From positions 4,133,501 through 4,197,500 of the forward strand of contig NZ_PDCM01000002.1 of NCBI RefSeq assembly GCF_008634025.1: 64,000 nucleotides of DNA, read 5' to 3'. Within the stretch, counting starts at the first letter, position 1. Each line of letters begins with the position of its first letter. The stretch comes from Streptomyces albofaciens JCM 4342. Lineage in GTDB: Bacteria > Actinomycetota > Actinomycetes > Streptomycetales > Streptomycetaceae. The notes under the pieces are model-generated. The model saw only the letters and a list, made by a program, of their open reading frames with translations. It was not told the DNA's origin and made no database searches. The position numbers and the translations under genes are program-made. Below are positions 9,931-19,158 of the stretch, in pieces.

Positions 9931-11318
9931 ACACCCTCACCACGGCAGCCGTACTGCCCCTCGACCCGCTGGCGCCGCACACACTGCTGGTGTTCCTGCT
10001 CCAGATAGGCGCCCTGCTCGGCCTGGCACTGGCGCTGGGCCGGCTGGCCCGGCGCCTGGGCCTGCCGGCCATCGTCGGAGAACTGGCCGCGGGCGTCCTG
10101 CTCGGCCCCTCCTTCCTGACCCAGGCCGTACCGGGCCTGGCCGCATGGCTCTTCCCGCCGGACGCCGTGCAGATGCACCTGCTGGACGCCGTGGGACAGC
10201 TCGGCGTCCTGCTCCTGGTCGGCTTCACCGGCATGCACCTGGACCTGAAGCTGGCCCGCAGGCACGGCGGCACGGCCACCGCCGTCGGCACCGCCGCCCT
10301 CCTGCTGCCGCTGGCGCTCGGCGTGTGGCTGGGTTACGCGATGTCCGGCCGGCTCAAGCCGCCAGACGTCGACACCATGACCTTCGCCTGCTTCATCGGC
10401 GTTGCCATGTGCGTCAGCTCGATCCCGGTCATCGGCCGGGTGCTCGTCGACATGAAGCTGATGCACCACACCGTCGGCCAGCTGATCCTGGTCGTCGCCA
10501 CCATCGACGACGCGGTCGGATGGCTCCTGGTCTCCGTCGTGACGGCCATGGCCACCACCGGCGTGGGAGCCCAGGAAATCGCCACCCCGCTAGGGCACCT
10601 GGCCGTCCTCCTCCTCGTGGTGTGCACCGTCGGGCGCTGGACGGTGCACCGGGTGATGAGCTGGGCCGACCGCTCCGCGTCCCCCGGGAACACCATCGCC
10701 GCGACCGTCATCCTGCTCATCCTGTCCGGCGCGGGCGCCCAGGCCCTGGGCTTCGAGGCGGTGTTCGGCGCCTTCCTCTGCGGCATCCTCATCGGCGTCC
10801 GCGGCTCGGCGGACCGGACCCGCAAACTGGAACCGCTCAACACCACGGTCCTGTCCTTCCTCTCACCGCTCTTCTTCGCCCTCGCCGGCCTCCGCATCGA
10901 CCTGACGTCACTGGCCGACACCACCGTCGCCCTGTGGGGCCTGGCCGCCCTCGGCATCGCCGTGGCCGGAAAGTTCCTGGGCGCCTTCATCGGCGGTGCC
11001 GCCGGACGGCTCAGCCGCTGGGAGGCGCTGGCACTGGGCGCCGGCATCAACGCCCGGGGAGTCGTCCAGATCGTGATAGCGGTCATCGGCCTCCGCCTCG
11101 GCCTCCTGACCCCCGCCATGTACAGCATCATCGTCCTGATCGCCATCCTCACGCCTCTCATGGCACCGCCTGTGCTTCGGTTCGCTATGGGGCGGATGGA
11201 GGGGGCGGGGAGAGGCCACCCGGCCCCTGTTCTGCCCGACATCACCAGCGGCGAAGCACGGAGCGAGGTACCCGCGCCCACACCCGGCGTCGGCCTCGAT
11301 TCCCGGATCCACCGATAG
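9927..11318 (+). CDS. CPA2-type cation/proton antiporter (cluster-associated)
   Basis: This 463-residue integral membrane protein of the monovalent cation:proton antiporter-2 family has about 12 hydrophobic segments, the family-typical GLPAIVGELAAGVLLGPS near the N terminus, and an ATIDDAVGWLL segment with paired acidic residues in the transport core. It ends in a short cytoplasmic tail without a TrkA-N domain. It overlaps the synthetase stop by four bases (ATGA), so it is the last gene of the biosynthetic operon. Related antiporters occur in glycopeptide and other antibiotic clusters, where they are proposed to aid export or ion balance; that role is inferred here. Confidence 0.88.
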   Translation: MNTLTTAAVLPLDPLAPHTLLVFLLQIGALLGLALALGRLARRLGLPAIVGELAAGVLLGPSFLTQAVPGLAAWLFPPDAVQMHLLDAVGQLGVLLLVGFTGMHLDLKLARRHGGTATAVGTAALLLPLALGVWLGYAMSGRLKPPDVDTMTFACFIGVAMCVSSIPVIGRVLVDMKLMHHTVGQLILVVATIDDAVGWLLVSVVTAMATTGVGAQEIATPLGHLAVLLLVVCTVGRWTVHRVMSWADRSASPGNTIAATVILLILSGAGAQALGFEAVFGAFLCGILIGVRGSADRTRKLEPLNTTVLSFLSPLFFALAGLRIDLTSLADTTVALWGLAALGIAVAGKFLGAFIGGAAGRLSRWEALALGAGINARGVVQIVIAVIGLRLGLLTPAMYSIIVLIAILTPLMAPPVLRFAMGRMEGAGRGHPAPVLPDITSGEARSEVPAPTPGVGLDSRIHR

Positions 11319-11586
11319 CTCCGGCCACCCCAGGAACCGTCATACGGCGGGCCGGGGCTGAACCGCGAAAGTGCTGCGGCCCGCCGGGCCTGCGGTCGAT
11401 CCCCGTACCGAGCAGGCCGAGCGACTGACTCACGATCAGCGCGTCACGCAGATGACTCCCGCCGGCCTCCCTAAGCAGACCGTCGAAGCGACAGCGACCG
11501 CGACCGCGGAAACGAATGAGCACGCGGCGGGCGCGCACGAGGGAGCAAAGATCATCGAGCTGCGGCCCGGGAAGTCTAGGCATATG

Positions 11587-11621
11587 AAAAAGCCCAGGTC
11601 ACACGATGTGTGACCTGGGCT
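11587..11621 (-). terminator. Intrinsic terminator of tRNA-Thr
   Basis: A perfect 14-bp inverted repeat (11591-11604 with 11608-11621, loop of 3) is followed on the minus strand by five T residues. It lies 10 bp beyond the 3' end of the tRNA and should end its transcription. Confidence 0.85.
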
Positions 11622-11630
11622 CCATGCTGA

Positions 11631-11703
11631 GCCGCCTAAGGGAATCGAACCCTTGACCTACGCATTACGAGTGCGTCGCTCTGGCCGACTGAGCTAAGGC
11701 GGC
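11631..11703 (-). tRNA. tRNA-Thr (anticodon CGT)
   Basis: This 73-nt cloverleaf is on the minus strand. The acceptor stem pairs GCCGCCT with AGGCGGC. A D-arm with GCTCAGTCGGCCAGAGC, an anticodon loop reading ACTCGTAA (anticodon CGT, decoding ACG) and a T-arm with GGTTCGATTCC are present. CCA is not encoded. The 3' end faces the biosynthetic cluster, the side on which tRNA-targeting elements normally insert. Confidence 0.97.
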
Positions 11704-11763
11704 GTGGTGCGGAGCCCAGTCTACACATCGGATGGGGGTGGTCCGAACCGGGTTTCGGTGGGG

Positions 11764-13364
11764 TCAGGTGCAGGTCTTGTCGGGGGGTGGGGGTGTGGAT
11801 TCGAGGAGGTAGGTGTTGATGGCGGTGTCGATGCAGTCGCTGCCGCGGCCGTAGGCGGTGTGGCCGTCGCCGTCGTAGGTGAGGAGGGTGGCGGAGGAGA
11901 GCTGGGCGGCGAGGGAGCGGGCCCAGGGGTAAGGGGTGGCGGGGTCGCGGGTGGTGCCGACGACCAGGATGGGGGCGGCGCCCTCGGCGGTGATGCGGTG
12001 CGGGGTGCCGGTGGGCTTGACCGGCCAGTACGCGCAGTTCAGGGCGGCCCAGGCGAAGCTTTCGCCGAAGACCGGGGAGGCCTTGCGGAAGGCGGGCAGG
12101 GCGGCGCGTACCTCGTCGGGGCCGGAGAAGGCGCCCGGGAGGTCGAGGCAGTTCACGGCGGGGTTGGCGAACATCTGGTTGGCGTACGTGCCGTCCGGGT
12201 CGCGTTCGTAGTAGGAGTCGGAGAGGGCGAGGAGGCCCCGGCCGTCGCCCTTCTGGGCCTCCGCGAGGTATTCGCGCAGGACGGGCCAGGCCCCCTCGTC
12301 GTACATGGCGGCTGTCACACCGCTGGTGGCGAGGGATTCGGTGAGGGTGCGCGGGCCGCCGGTGGGGGCGGGGTGGGCGTCGAGTTTCTTGAAGAGGGCG
12401 GTGAGGCGGCGGCCGGCTTCTTCGGGGCCGGAGCTGCCGAGGGGGCAGTCGCGCTGCTTGGCGCAGTCTTTGGCGAAGGCCGTGAAGGCCGTGTTGAAGC
12501 CGGCGGTCTGGTCGCGGTTCGTCGCGCGGGCAGGAAGCGAGGGGTCCATGGCACCGTCGAGGACCAGGTGTCCCACGCGGGAGGGGAAGAGGCCGGCGTA
12601 CGTGGCGCCGAGGAAGGTGCCGTAGGAGGCGCCTACGTAGGTGAGCTTGTCGTCGCCGAGGACGGCACGCAGGACGTCCATGTCGCGGGCGGACTCGGCG
12701 GTCGAGATGTGGCCGAGGCGGGCTCCGGAGCGGCGCAGGCAGCCCTGGGCGAAGGTGCGCAGGGAGGAGGTGAGGCGCTCGACCTCGGCGTCGTCGTCGG
12801 GGGTCTGGTCGACGCGGGTGAAGTCGTCCATCTGGGCGTTGGACAGGCAGGTGACCGGTTCGCTGCGGGCCACGCCGCGGGGATCCATGGCGACCATGTC
12901 GTAACGGGCCCGGACCGCCTCGGGCTGGGGCGCGTACTGCTGGAGGTAGTCGATCGCCGAGCCGCCGGGCCCGCCCGGGTTGACCATGAGGGAGCCGAGG
13001 CGGTCGCCCGGCCCGGTGGCCTTCTTGCGGGAGACGGCCAGTTTCAGGTCGGTACCGGCGCTGGGGTGCTCGTAGTCGAGGGGGGCCTTCATCGTCGAGC
13101 ACTCGAAGCCGACGACTCCGCACTCGCGCCAGGTGAGTTTCTGGTCGTAGTACGGGCGGAGGGCGGCGGGAATGGGGGTGGGGAGGGGGCGAGGGTGCTG
13201 GTCGCCGGGGCGGGCGCGGTGCCGGCGGAGGCCGTACGGCCACTCGTCGGAGCCCCCGAGGCCGCGGCGCCGGACGGCGGGCTGCCGGACGAGCAGCCGG
13301 AGATGAACAGGGCGGTGGCCGTCAGGACGGTACCGGCGGTACGGAGCAGGCGGCTGGTGGCCAT
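11764..13364 (-). CDS. Secreted lipoprotein alpha/beta-hydrolase peptidase (tripeptidyl aminopeptidase-like), frameshifted as read
   Basis: The main frame (from about 13190 down) encodes an S33-type peptidase of the Streptomyces SlpD/tripeptidyl aminopeptidase group. It shows NPGGPGGSA, the nucleophile elbow GASYGTFLG and a C-terminal TAP-like domain ending in DKTCT. A normal N terminus starting at the ATG at 13364 (GAGGGA upstream) encodes a lipoprotein signal peptide with lipobox I-S-G-C and a Ser/Gly/Pro spacer, but in another frame. The two frames meet in a C-rich run (plus-strand 13176-13195). One extra C there would join them into a protein of about 530 residues, with the family-typical LRPYYDQKLTWREC just after the joint. 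Either this is a real frameshift that kills export, or a base was lost in a homopolymer during sequencing. Starting at the internal ATG (13092) would give 442 residues without an export signal. Confidence 0.8.
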
Positions 13365-13757
13365 GGGTGGTCCCTCGGTCCCTGGGTCGTCGGCAGCGGC
13401 GACAAGGCGGTGGTCACCCGTAGTGCGGTGACGGTGGCGGTGGTTGTGGCTGTGGTTGTGGCGGTGGCGGTGGCGGTGGCTGTGGCGGTCGCCGTGCCCA
13501 CCGTCACGGCCTTGGCCGTGACTGCGACTACGGCTGCTGGTATGGGACGGAGCGTATCCGTGTCGGGGCGGAGCGTGGGGATGGGTGCGCTCGTATGGGT
13601 GAGGAGGGGGAGGGCGGGAGGGGGCGGGAGGGAGGGCTGAAGGGGACCTGGAGGGGGACTGGAAGGGGCCAAGGAGGGAGGGCTGGGGGTGAGCCCTTGC
13701 GTAGCGCCCCCTCAGCCCTTCCTGAACGCCGCCCTCAGCCCTCCCTCAACGCCTGCC
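13365..13757. other. Intergenic region with low-complexity repeats
   Basis: No gene is supported here. At about 13428-13500 the plus strand is a degenerate GTGGCG/GTGGTT hexamer tract. At 13711, 13734 and 13757 a roughly 23-bp unit beginning CTCAGCCC occurs three times, the last copy running into the end of the downstream polymerase gene. The region lies between two minus-strand genes. Confidence 0.6.
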
Positions 13758-14987
13758 TCAGCCCTTCCGCAGCGCCGCCGTCATCGCCTCCACCGCCAGC
13801 AACGGGGCCACGTTGCGGTCCAGGGCCTGGCGGCAGGCGATGACGGCCTCTATCCGGCGCAGCGTGCGTTCGGGGGTGGAGGAGGCCGCGATACGGCGGA
13901 TGCTGTCGCGGACCTCGTCGTTGGCGAGGGGGACCGCGGAGTTCAGTTGGACGGCCAGGACGTCGCGGTAGAAGGCGGTGAGGTCGGTCAAGGCGAGGTC
14001 GAGGCTGTCGCGCTGGGTGCGGGTGGAGCGGCGCTTCTGCTTGTCCTGGAGCTCCTTCATGGCGCCCGCGGTGCCGCGCGGCAGGCGGCCGCCCGTGCCG
14101 GCGGCGGCGCCGAGCGCGGCGCGCAGCTCCTCCGTCTCCTTGGTGTCCACCTCCTCGGCGACCTGCTTGGCGTCCTCCGTCGCGGCGTCGATCAGCTCCT
14201 GGGCGCCCTTGAGGCAGCCGCCGATGTCGTCCACGCGCAGGGGGAGCTTGAGGACCGCGTTGCGCCGGGCACGGGCCCGTTCGTCGGTGGCCAGGCGGCG
14301 GGCCCGGTCGATGTGGCCCTGGGTGGCCCGCGCGGCGGCAGCGGCGGCCTCCGGCTCGATGCCGTCCCGGCGGACCAGGAAGTCGGCGACGGCGGCGACC
14401 GGCGGCGTACGCAAGGTCACGTGGCGGCAGCGGGAGCGGATGGTGGGCAGTACGTCCTCGATGGAGGGGGCGCACAGCAGCCAGACCGTACGGGGAGCGG
14501 GCTCCTCGACGGCCTTGAGGAGGACGTTGCCCGCGCCCTCGGTGAGGCGGTCGGCGTCCTCCAGGACGATCACCTGCCAGCGGCCGCCCGACGGGGACAT
14601 GGAGGAGCGGCGGACCAGGTCGCGGGTCTCCTTCACGCCGATCGAGAGCAGGTCCGTACGGACGACCTCCACGTCGGCGTGGGTGCCCACCAGGCTCGTG
14701 TGGCAGCCCTCGCAGAAGCCGCAGCCGGGGGCGCCGCCGAGGGCGCGGTCCGGGCTGACGCACTGGAGGGCGGCGGCGAAGGCGCGCGCGGCGGTGGCGC
14801 GGCCGGCGCCGGGCGGGCCGGTGAACAGCCAGGCGTGGGTCATCTTGGACGTGCCGGACCGGGCTATCGGGTCGGCGCCGGTCACGGCCGCGCCCTCGGC
14901 GGTGACCAGTGCGTCCGCGTCGCGCGCGGCCGCGGCGAGCTGCTCGATCAGGCGTTCCTGCCCGATCACGTCGTCCCACACCGCCAT
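13758..14987 (-). CDS. holB: DNA polymerase III subunit delta'
   Basis: This 409-residue clamp-loader subunit is an AAA+ protein of the replisome that helps load the sliding clamp. It begins MAVWDDVIGQ, typical of the family, has a degenerate P-loop TGPPGAGRAT, the zinc-binding cysteine cluster C-G-F-C-E-G-C, and the sensor segment DADRLTEGAGNVLLKAVEEP. Delta' usually lacks ATPase activity, in line with R replacing K in the P-loop. The ATG at 14987 was chosen over the open frame extending upstream, since that stretch is repeat DNA. It lies 450 bp downstream of tmk in the same direction. Confidence 0.93.
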   Translation of the reverse strand: MAVWDDVIGQERLIEQLAAAARDADALVTAEGAAVTGADPIARSGTSKMTHAWLFTGPPGAGRATAARAFAAALQCVSPDRALGGAPGCGFCEGCHTSLVGTHADVEVVRTDLLSIGVKETRDLVRRSSMSPSGGRWQVIVLEDADRLTEGAGNVLLKAVEEPAPRTVWLLCAPSIEDVLPTIRSRCRHVTLRTPPVAAVADFLVRRDGIEPEAAAAAARATQGHIDRARRLATDERARARRNAVLKLPLRVDDIGGCLKGAQELIDAATEDAKQVAEEVDTKETEELRAALGAAAGTGGRLPRGTAGAMKELQDKQKRRSTRTQRDSLDLALTDLTAFYRDVLAVQLNSAVPLANDEVRDSIRRIAASSTPERTLRRIEAVIACRQALDRNVAPLLAVEAMTAALRKG

Positions 14988-15438
14988 GTCGCTGCCTGCC
15001 GTTTCTGTCCTTGTCCGTACTGGCTGTACCGGCTGTACTGGCTTTACCGGCCTGCACGCCTTGTACTGCCCGTGCCGTCGCGTTACGCCCTGCGCCGGGT
15101 TCCATTGTGGGGGCTCCCACTGACAGCCCGAACGTCCCACTGATAGCCCGGACGTCCCGGTGACAGCCGGACGTCCCGATGACAGCTCGGATGTCCCAGG
15201 CAACGGGCTGGGCAACGCCCCCGGGCAACGGGCCGGGCCCCGGCAGCCGCGTTGCTTCGCCGCTGCCGGGGCCCGCTCCGTTCACCTCACCCGCCGGCAC
15301 CCGGGTCGTTCCGGGCTCCGGTCGTGCCGGGCCCCGGTCGTTCCCGGACTCCGCGCGTTCCCGTCCGGACTCCGCTCGTTCCAATCGCCTCGTCGGCTCG
15401 TCGGCTCGCCGCCTCGCCGCCTCGCGGGCGTCAGCGCG
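14988..15438. other. Intergenic region between holB and tmk, repeat-rich
   Basis: No gene is supported. Next to holB the DNA carries short direct repeats of TACTGGCTG type (about 15020-15060), then the 20-bp tandem repeat annotated separately, then degenerate CCGGTCGTTCC-type repeats (about 15300-15390). The rightmost part is the end of the tmk transcript. Confidence 0.6.
15121..15198. repeat. 19-20 bp tandem repeat, four copies
   Basis: Four head-to-tail units start at 15121, 15141, 15161 and 15180, each of the form TGACAGCCCGGACGTCCC with one to three changes. They lie in the holB-tmk gap, about 130 bp upstream of the holB start. Confidence 0.85.
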
Positions 15439-18400
15439 TCAGCCCCGGCGCCCCCGCCGGCCACGCCCCCGCTGCTCGTCCTCGTCCTCGCGCGGGCCGA
15501 GGAGTTCGTCGGCCAGGGTCGGCAGGTCGTCCAGCGGGGTCTCCTCCGCCCACGCCGGGCGGCGGCGCGGCGCGGGCTCCACCGGCTCCCCGGTGGCCGG
15601 GTCGATCTGCGGCAGCTCGCGCGTGCGCTCCACGCCGGACGTCCCGGAGTCGCCGCGCGCGTCCGTACGGGCGTCGCGTCGGTCCGTACGGGTCTCGCGT
15701 CCGTCCGTACGACCGTTCCAACCGCCCGTACGGCCGTCCCGCCCGTCCGTACCGCCGCCCTCCTCCTTGCGGAACATCCATTCCGGTACGCGGTCCGCCG
15801 GGTCGTCCCCGCGCCGCGCCTGTTCGCGCTCCTGCCAGCTGTCGTGGGCCTCGGGCCGTACGGGCGGCAGCACCGCGGTCTCGTCGGAGGCCCCCGGTAC
15901 GTCCCGGTGCTGCGGCAGAACCGCGGTCTCCTCGGCGTCCGAGGACGGGGACGAGGGCTGGGGCTGGGGCTGGGGCCGGGACTCAGACTGGGACTGGGAC
16001 TCGGAAGACGTACGGGTCTGCCGCAGCCCCGCCATCGGCGTCTCCGCAGTGGGCGCCTCCGCGGCCTCCGCCGCACGCGCGGCCTCTTCCTCGGCCCTGC
16101 GCGCGGCCTCCGCTTCTTCCTTGGCGCGCGCTTCCGCTTCGGCCTTGGCCTTGGCCTCCGCCTCGGCCGCCGCCGCGAGCCGCGCCTGTTCCGCGCGCAG
16201 CAGCGCCTCCTCGGCCTTGCGCTGCTTCTCCAGGCGGCGTTCCTCGGCCTCCCTGCGCAGCCGCGCCTCCTCCTCGGCGCGCTTGCGCAGGCGCTCCTGC
16301 TCCTCCTGCCGCGCGCGCTCCTCGGCCTCACGCCGACGGCGCTCCTCCTCGGCGGCCTTACGGGCCTCCTCGGCGCGCTTCCGCGCCTCCTCCGCCTGGC
16401 GGGCGGCCTCGCGGGCCTTGGCCTCCTCGATCTCGCGGCGCTTGCGCTCTTCCTCCTCGGCGCGCAGTTTGGCGAGCTGTTCCTGCCGCTCGCGCTCCTT
16501 GCGCTCCTCCTCGGCCTTGCGTGCGGCCTCTTCCTCGGCCTTGCGCCGGGCTTCCTCCTCGGCCGCCTTGCGGGCCTCTTCCTGGGCCTTGATCTCGGCC
16601 TCGGACATCGGCAGGACCTGGTCGAGGCGGTGCCGTACGACGGTGGTAACGGCCTCCGGGTCCTGGCCGGCGTCGACGACCAGATAGCGCGCCGGGTCGG
16701 CGGCGGCCAGGGTCAGGAAGCCGGCGCGGACGCGCTGGTGGAACTCGGCGGGCTCGGACTCCATCCGGTCCGGGGCCTCGGTGAAGCGCTCGCGGGCGGT
16801 CTCCGGGGAGACGTCGAGGAGCACGGTCAGGTGCGGTACGAGGCCGTCGGTGGCCCAGCGGGAGATGCGGGCGATCTCGGTGGGGGCGAGGTTGCGGCCC
16901 GCGCCCTGGTAGGCGACGGAGGAGTCGATGTACCGGTCGGTGATGACGACGGCGCCGCGCTCCAGCGCCGGGCGGATCACGCTGTTGACGTGCTCGGCGC
17001 GGTCGGCGGCGAACATCAGCGCCTCGGCGCGGTCCGACAGGCCCGAGGTGGACACGTCCAGGATGATCGAGCGCAGCCGCTTGCCGATGGCGGTGGCGCC
17101 GGGCTCGCGGGTCACCACGACCTCGTGGCCCTTGCCGCGGATCCATTCCGCGAGCGCCTGGACCTGCGTCGACTTGCCGGCCCCGTCGCCGCCCTCCAGG
17201 GCGATGAAGAAGCCGGTGGGGGCGGGTGCCTGGTCGGGGTCGCCGCCGCGCAGCGCCTCGCGCAGGTCGCGCCCGAGGGGGACGCCCTGGCGGTCGTCCA
17301 CCTTGCCGAGCACCCATGCGGCGACCGGCAGCAGCAGCGCGCCGACCAGCATCAGAGTGAAGGCCGCGCCGCCGTGCGAGAAGACGTTCCGGTCGCCCGC
17401 CAGGTGGTGCGGGCCGATGGCCCCGGCCAGCAGCGGCGTGACGATGACGGCCAGCGCGACGACGAGCCGGACGACCGCGTGCAGGTGGTCGGTCGTGCGG
17501 GCGGTACGGGCCTCTTCGGTCTCCTGGTCGAGCAGGGTGTGCCCGGTGTTGGCCGCGATGCCGGCCGCCACTCCGGCGAGCAGCATCAGCAGGACGACCG
17601 TCGTGGTGTCCGGGACCAGCCCGGCCGCCAGCAGCGCCAGGCCCGTGACGGCCACCGCGAGGGCCAGCAGGCGGCGCCGGGAGAGTGCGGGCAGCACCTT
17701 GCGCGCGCCGCGGATGCCCGCGACCGGTCCGGCGCTCAGGCCGAGCACCAGCAGTCCGAAGGCGGCCGGGCCGCCGCCGAGGTCACCGGCGTGCAGGACC
17801 GCCACCGAGACGGCCGCGGCGATCGCACCGGCCACCGCCGCGCAGGCCAGCACCAGCAGCGGCACGGCGCCGGTGCGGCCCCGGTCGGCGCCCGCCTCGG
17901 TCCTCGGGCGGCGCAGGCCCTCCAGGGGCGAGCGGGGGCGCGGGGTCTGCGTACCGGGAAGTTCGAGGAAGTACAGGATGGAGATGGACGCGGCGAAGAG
18001 GCCGGAGGCCACGTACGAGGCGAGCGCGGCCTGGTGGTCGGCGAACCAGTCGATGCCGTTGGCCAGCAGCCTGGTCACGAGCGTGACGACGATCAGCCCG
18101 GCGGCGGCCAGCGGGAGCGACACGAAAGCCGTACGCAGCGACAGGCGGCGCAGCGCGTCCAGGTTGTCCGGCAGCGGGCGGACGGCCGTGCCCTCGGCGG
18201 GGGGCGCGGGCAGCAGTCCGGGCGCCGCGCTCTCCCTGGCGACGGTCCAGAAGCGCTCGGCCACGCCGGTGACGAAGACCGTCACCAGCAGCCAGACCAG
18301 CGCGCTGCCCGGTGTCCAGTCGATCCACAGCGGGGCCACGACCAGCAGTGCCAGCCGCAGCCCGTCCGCGCCGATCATGGTCCAGCGCCGGTCCAGCGGG

Positions 18401-18747
18401 CCCGACGGCGCGGTCAGCGCGGACAGCGGGCCCAGCAGCACCGCCCCGGAGAGCAGGGTGGCCAGCATCCGGGCCGCGAAGACGGCGGCGACGGCCAGGG
18501 CCGCGCCCCGATAGCCGCCGCCGAAGGCCGCCTGGCCGCCGGAGGGGACGTACAGCGCCGCTTGCAGCGAGAGCAGTACGAGCACCAGCAGGGCAAGGGC
18601 ATCGCCGATCGCCCCGACGAACTGTGCGCTCCAGAGCCGCTTCAGTGGGGGGAAGCGGAGCAGGGCTCGCACGGCGCGCTCGCGGGAGTCCGCGACGAGG
18701 GCGCCGGATGTGGGGGTCACGACCGTAGGGAGCTCGGCACGCGTCAT
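15439..18747 (-). CDS. tmk: Thymidylate kinase fused to an MFS-like membrane domain and a coiled-coil tail
   Basis: This 1102-residue protein catalyses dTMP + ATP to dTDP + ADP through a central kinase domain. Residues about 30-480 form an MFS-type membrane domain with roughly 12 hydrophobic segments. The kinase domain follows: P-loop EGGDGAGKST near 519, TREPG, and TDRYIDSS near 602. From about 715 to 900 there is a highly charged Glu/Arg/Lys/Ala heptad-like helix. The last 200 residues are Arg/Asp/Gly-rich and disordered, with short GRTDGR-type repeats. This architecture is, from memory, the normal one for Streptomyces dTMP kinases (compare SCO3542), while the usual bacterial enzyme is only about 210 residues. 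The membrane domain may tether nucleotide synthesis to the membrane; that is inference. It sits between topA and holB. Confidence 0.93.
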   Translation of the reverse strand: MTRAELPTVVTPTSGALVADSRERAVRALLRFPPLKRLWSAQFVGAIGDALALLVLVLLSLQAALYVPSGGQAAFGGGYRGAALAVAAVFAARMLATLLSGAVLLGPLSALTAPSGPLDRRWTMIGADGLRLALLVVAPLWIDWTPGSALVWLLVTVFVTGVAERFWTVARESAAPGLLPAPPAEGTAVRPLPDNLDALRRLSLRTAFVSLPLAAAGLIVVTLVTRLLANGIDWFADHQAALASYVASGLFAASISILYFLELPGTQTPRPRSPLEGLRRPRTEAGADRGRTGAVPLLVLACAAVAGAIAAAVSVAVLHAGDLGGGPAAFGLLVLGLSAGPVAGIRGARKVLPALSRRRLLALAVAVTGLALLAAGLVPDTTTVVLLMLLAGVAAGIAANTGHTLLDQETEEARTARTTDHLHAVVRLVVALAVIVTPLLAGAIGPHHLAGDRNVFSHGGAAFTLMLVGALLLPVAAWVLGKVDDRQGVPLGRDLREALRGGDPDQAPAPTGFFIALEGGDGAGKSTQVQALAEWIRGKGHEVVVTREPGATAIGKRLRSIILDVSTSGLSDRAEALMFAADRAEHVNSVIRPALERGAVVITDRYIDSSVAYQGAGRNLAPTEIARISRWATDGLVPHLTVLLDVSPETARERFTEAPDRMESEPAEFHQRVRAGFLTLAAADPARYLVVDAGQDPEAVTTVVRHRLDQVLPMSEAEIKAQEEARKAAEEEARRKAEEEAARKAEEERKERERQEQLAKLRAEEEERKRREIEEAKAREAARQAEEARKRAEEARKAAEEERRRREAEERARQEEQERLRKRAEEEARLRREAEERRLEKQRKAEEALLRAEQARLAAAAEAEAKAKAEAEARAKEEAEAARRAEEEAARAAEAAEAPTAETPMAGLRQTRTSSESQSQSESRPQPQPQPSSPSSDAEETAVLPQHRDVPGASDETAVLPPVRPEAHDSWQEREQARRGDDPADRVPEWMFRKEEGGGTDGRDGRTGGWNGRTDGRETRTDRRDARTDARGDSGTSGVERTRELPQIDPATGEPVEPAPRRRPAWAEETPLDDLPTLADELLGPREDEDEQRGRGRRGRRG

Positions 18748-18831
18748 TCCGCCAGCCTATCGGCCGGATATGACAGGTCCGGATTCCACCCGAACACACG
18801 GACGGGTGGGTTCGGGGCGGAGACTTTTGGA

Positions 18832-19158
18832 TCACTCTGGGGGCAAGTGCCCCAGAGACGCCCCAGGAGTCCCCGGCTCCTGGTCCTCCAGCAGGACCTC
18901 GTCGAAGACCTCGATCCCCACGACGACGATCAGGCCGTGGGCGACGACGTACTCGACGAGGAGCCCCGGCGCCACCTGGGCCCTGCGGTGGCCCTCCTGC
19001 GTACCGACGTGGCGGGTGACCCGGTAGTACGGATCGAGCGCGAGCTCGGTCAGCCCGCGTTCGAGCAGGTCACGCCGCTCGGTCGGGACGGCGTCCGCCG
19101 TCGCCTTCGCCTCGGCGGTGAAGGTGACGCGGTACGCCGTCGTGCGCCCGCTGCTCAG
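18832..19158 (-). CDS. Small conserved protein downstream of topA, no canonical start
   Basis: The frame reads about 108 residues with a coherent body: VTFTAEAKATADAVPTERR, then LVEYVVAHGLIVVVGIEVFDEVLL. A short alpha/beta protein like this, resembling RelE/ParE-type folds in pattern (helices, then strands), is what I recall downstream of topA in streptomycetes, function unknown. I cannot find an ATG, GTG or TTG before the conserved body. The only plausible start is a CTG at 19158 overlapping the topA stop, which would imply coupling to topA. Codon use looks coding. Uncertain start, uncertain function. Confidence 0.5.
   Translation of the reverse strand: MSSGRTTAYRVTFTAEAKATADAVPTERRDLLERGLTELALDPYYRVTRHVGTQEGHRRAQVAPGLLVEYVVAHGLIVVVGIEVFDEVLLEDQEPGTPGASLGHLPPE

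Noticed and set aside
11371..11613. Possible 80-residue protein between the antiporter and tRNA-Thr
   Set aside because: No ribosome site, no recognisable pattern, and its end lies inside the tRNA terminator hairpin.
11591..11621. Palindrome GTCACAC-GAT-GTGTGAC as a CRP-type operator
   Set aside because: It is the stem of a 14-bp hairpin followed by a T-run next to the tRNA 3' end, so a terminator explains it better.
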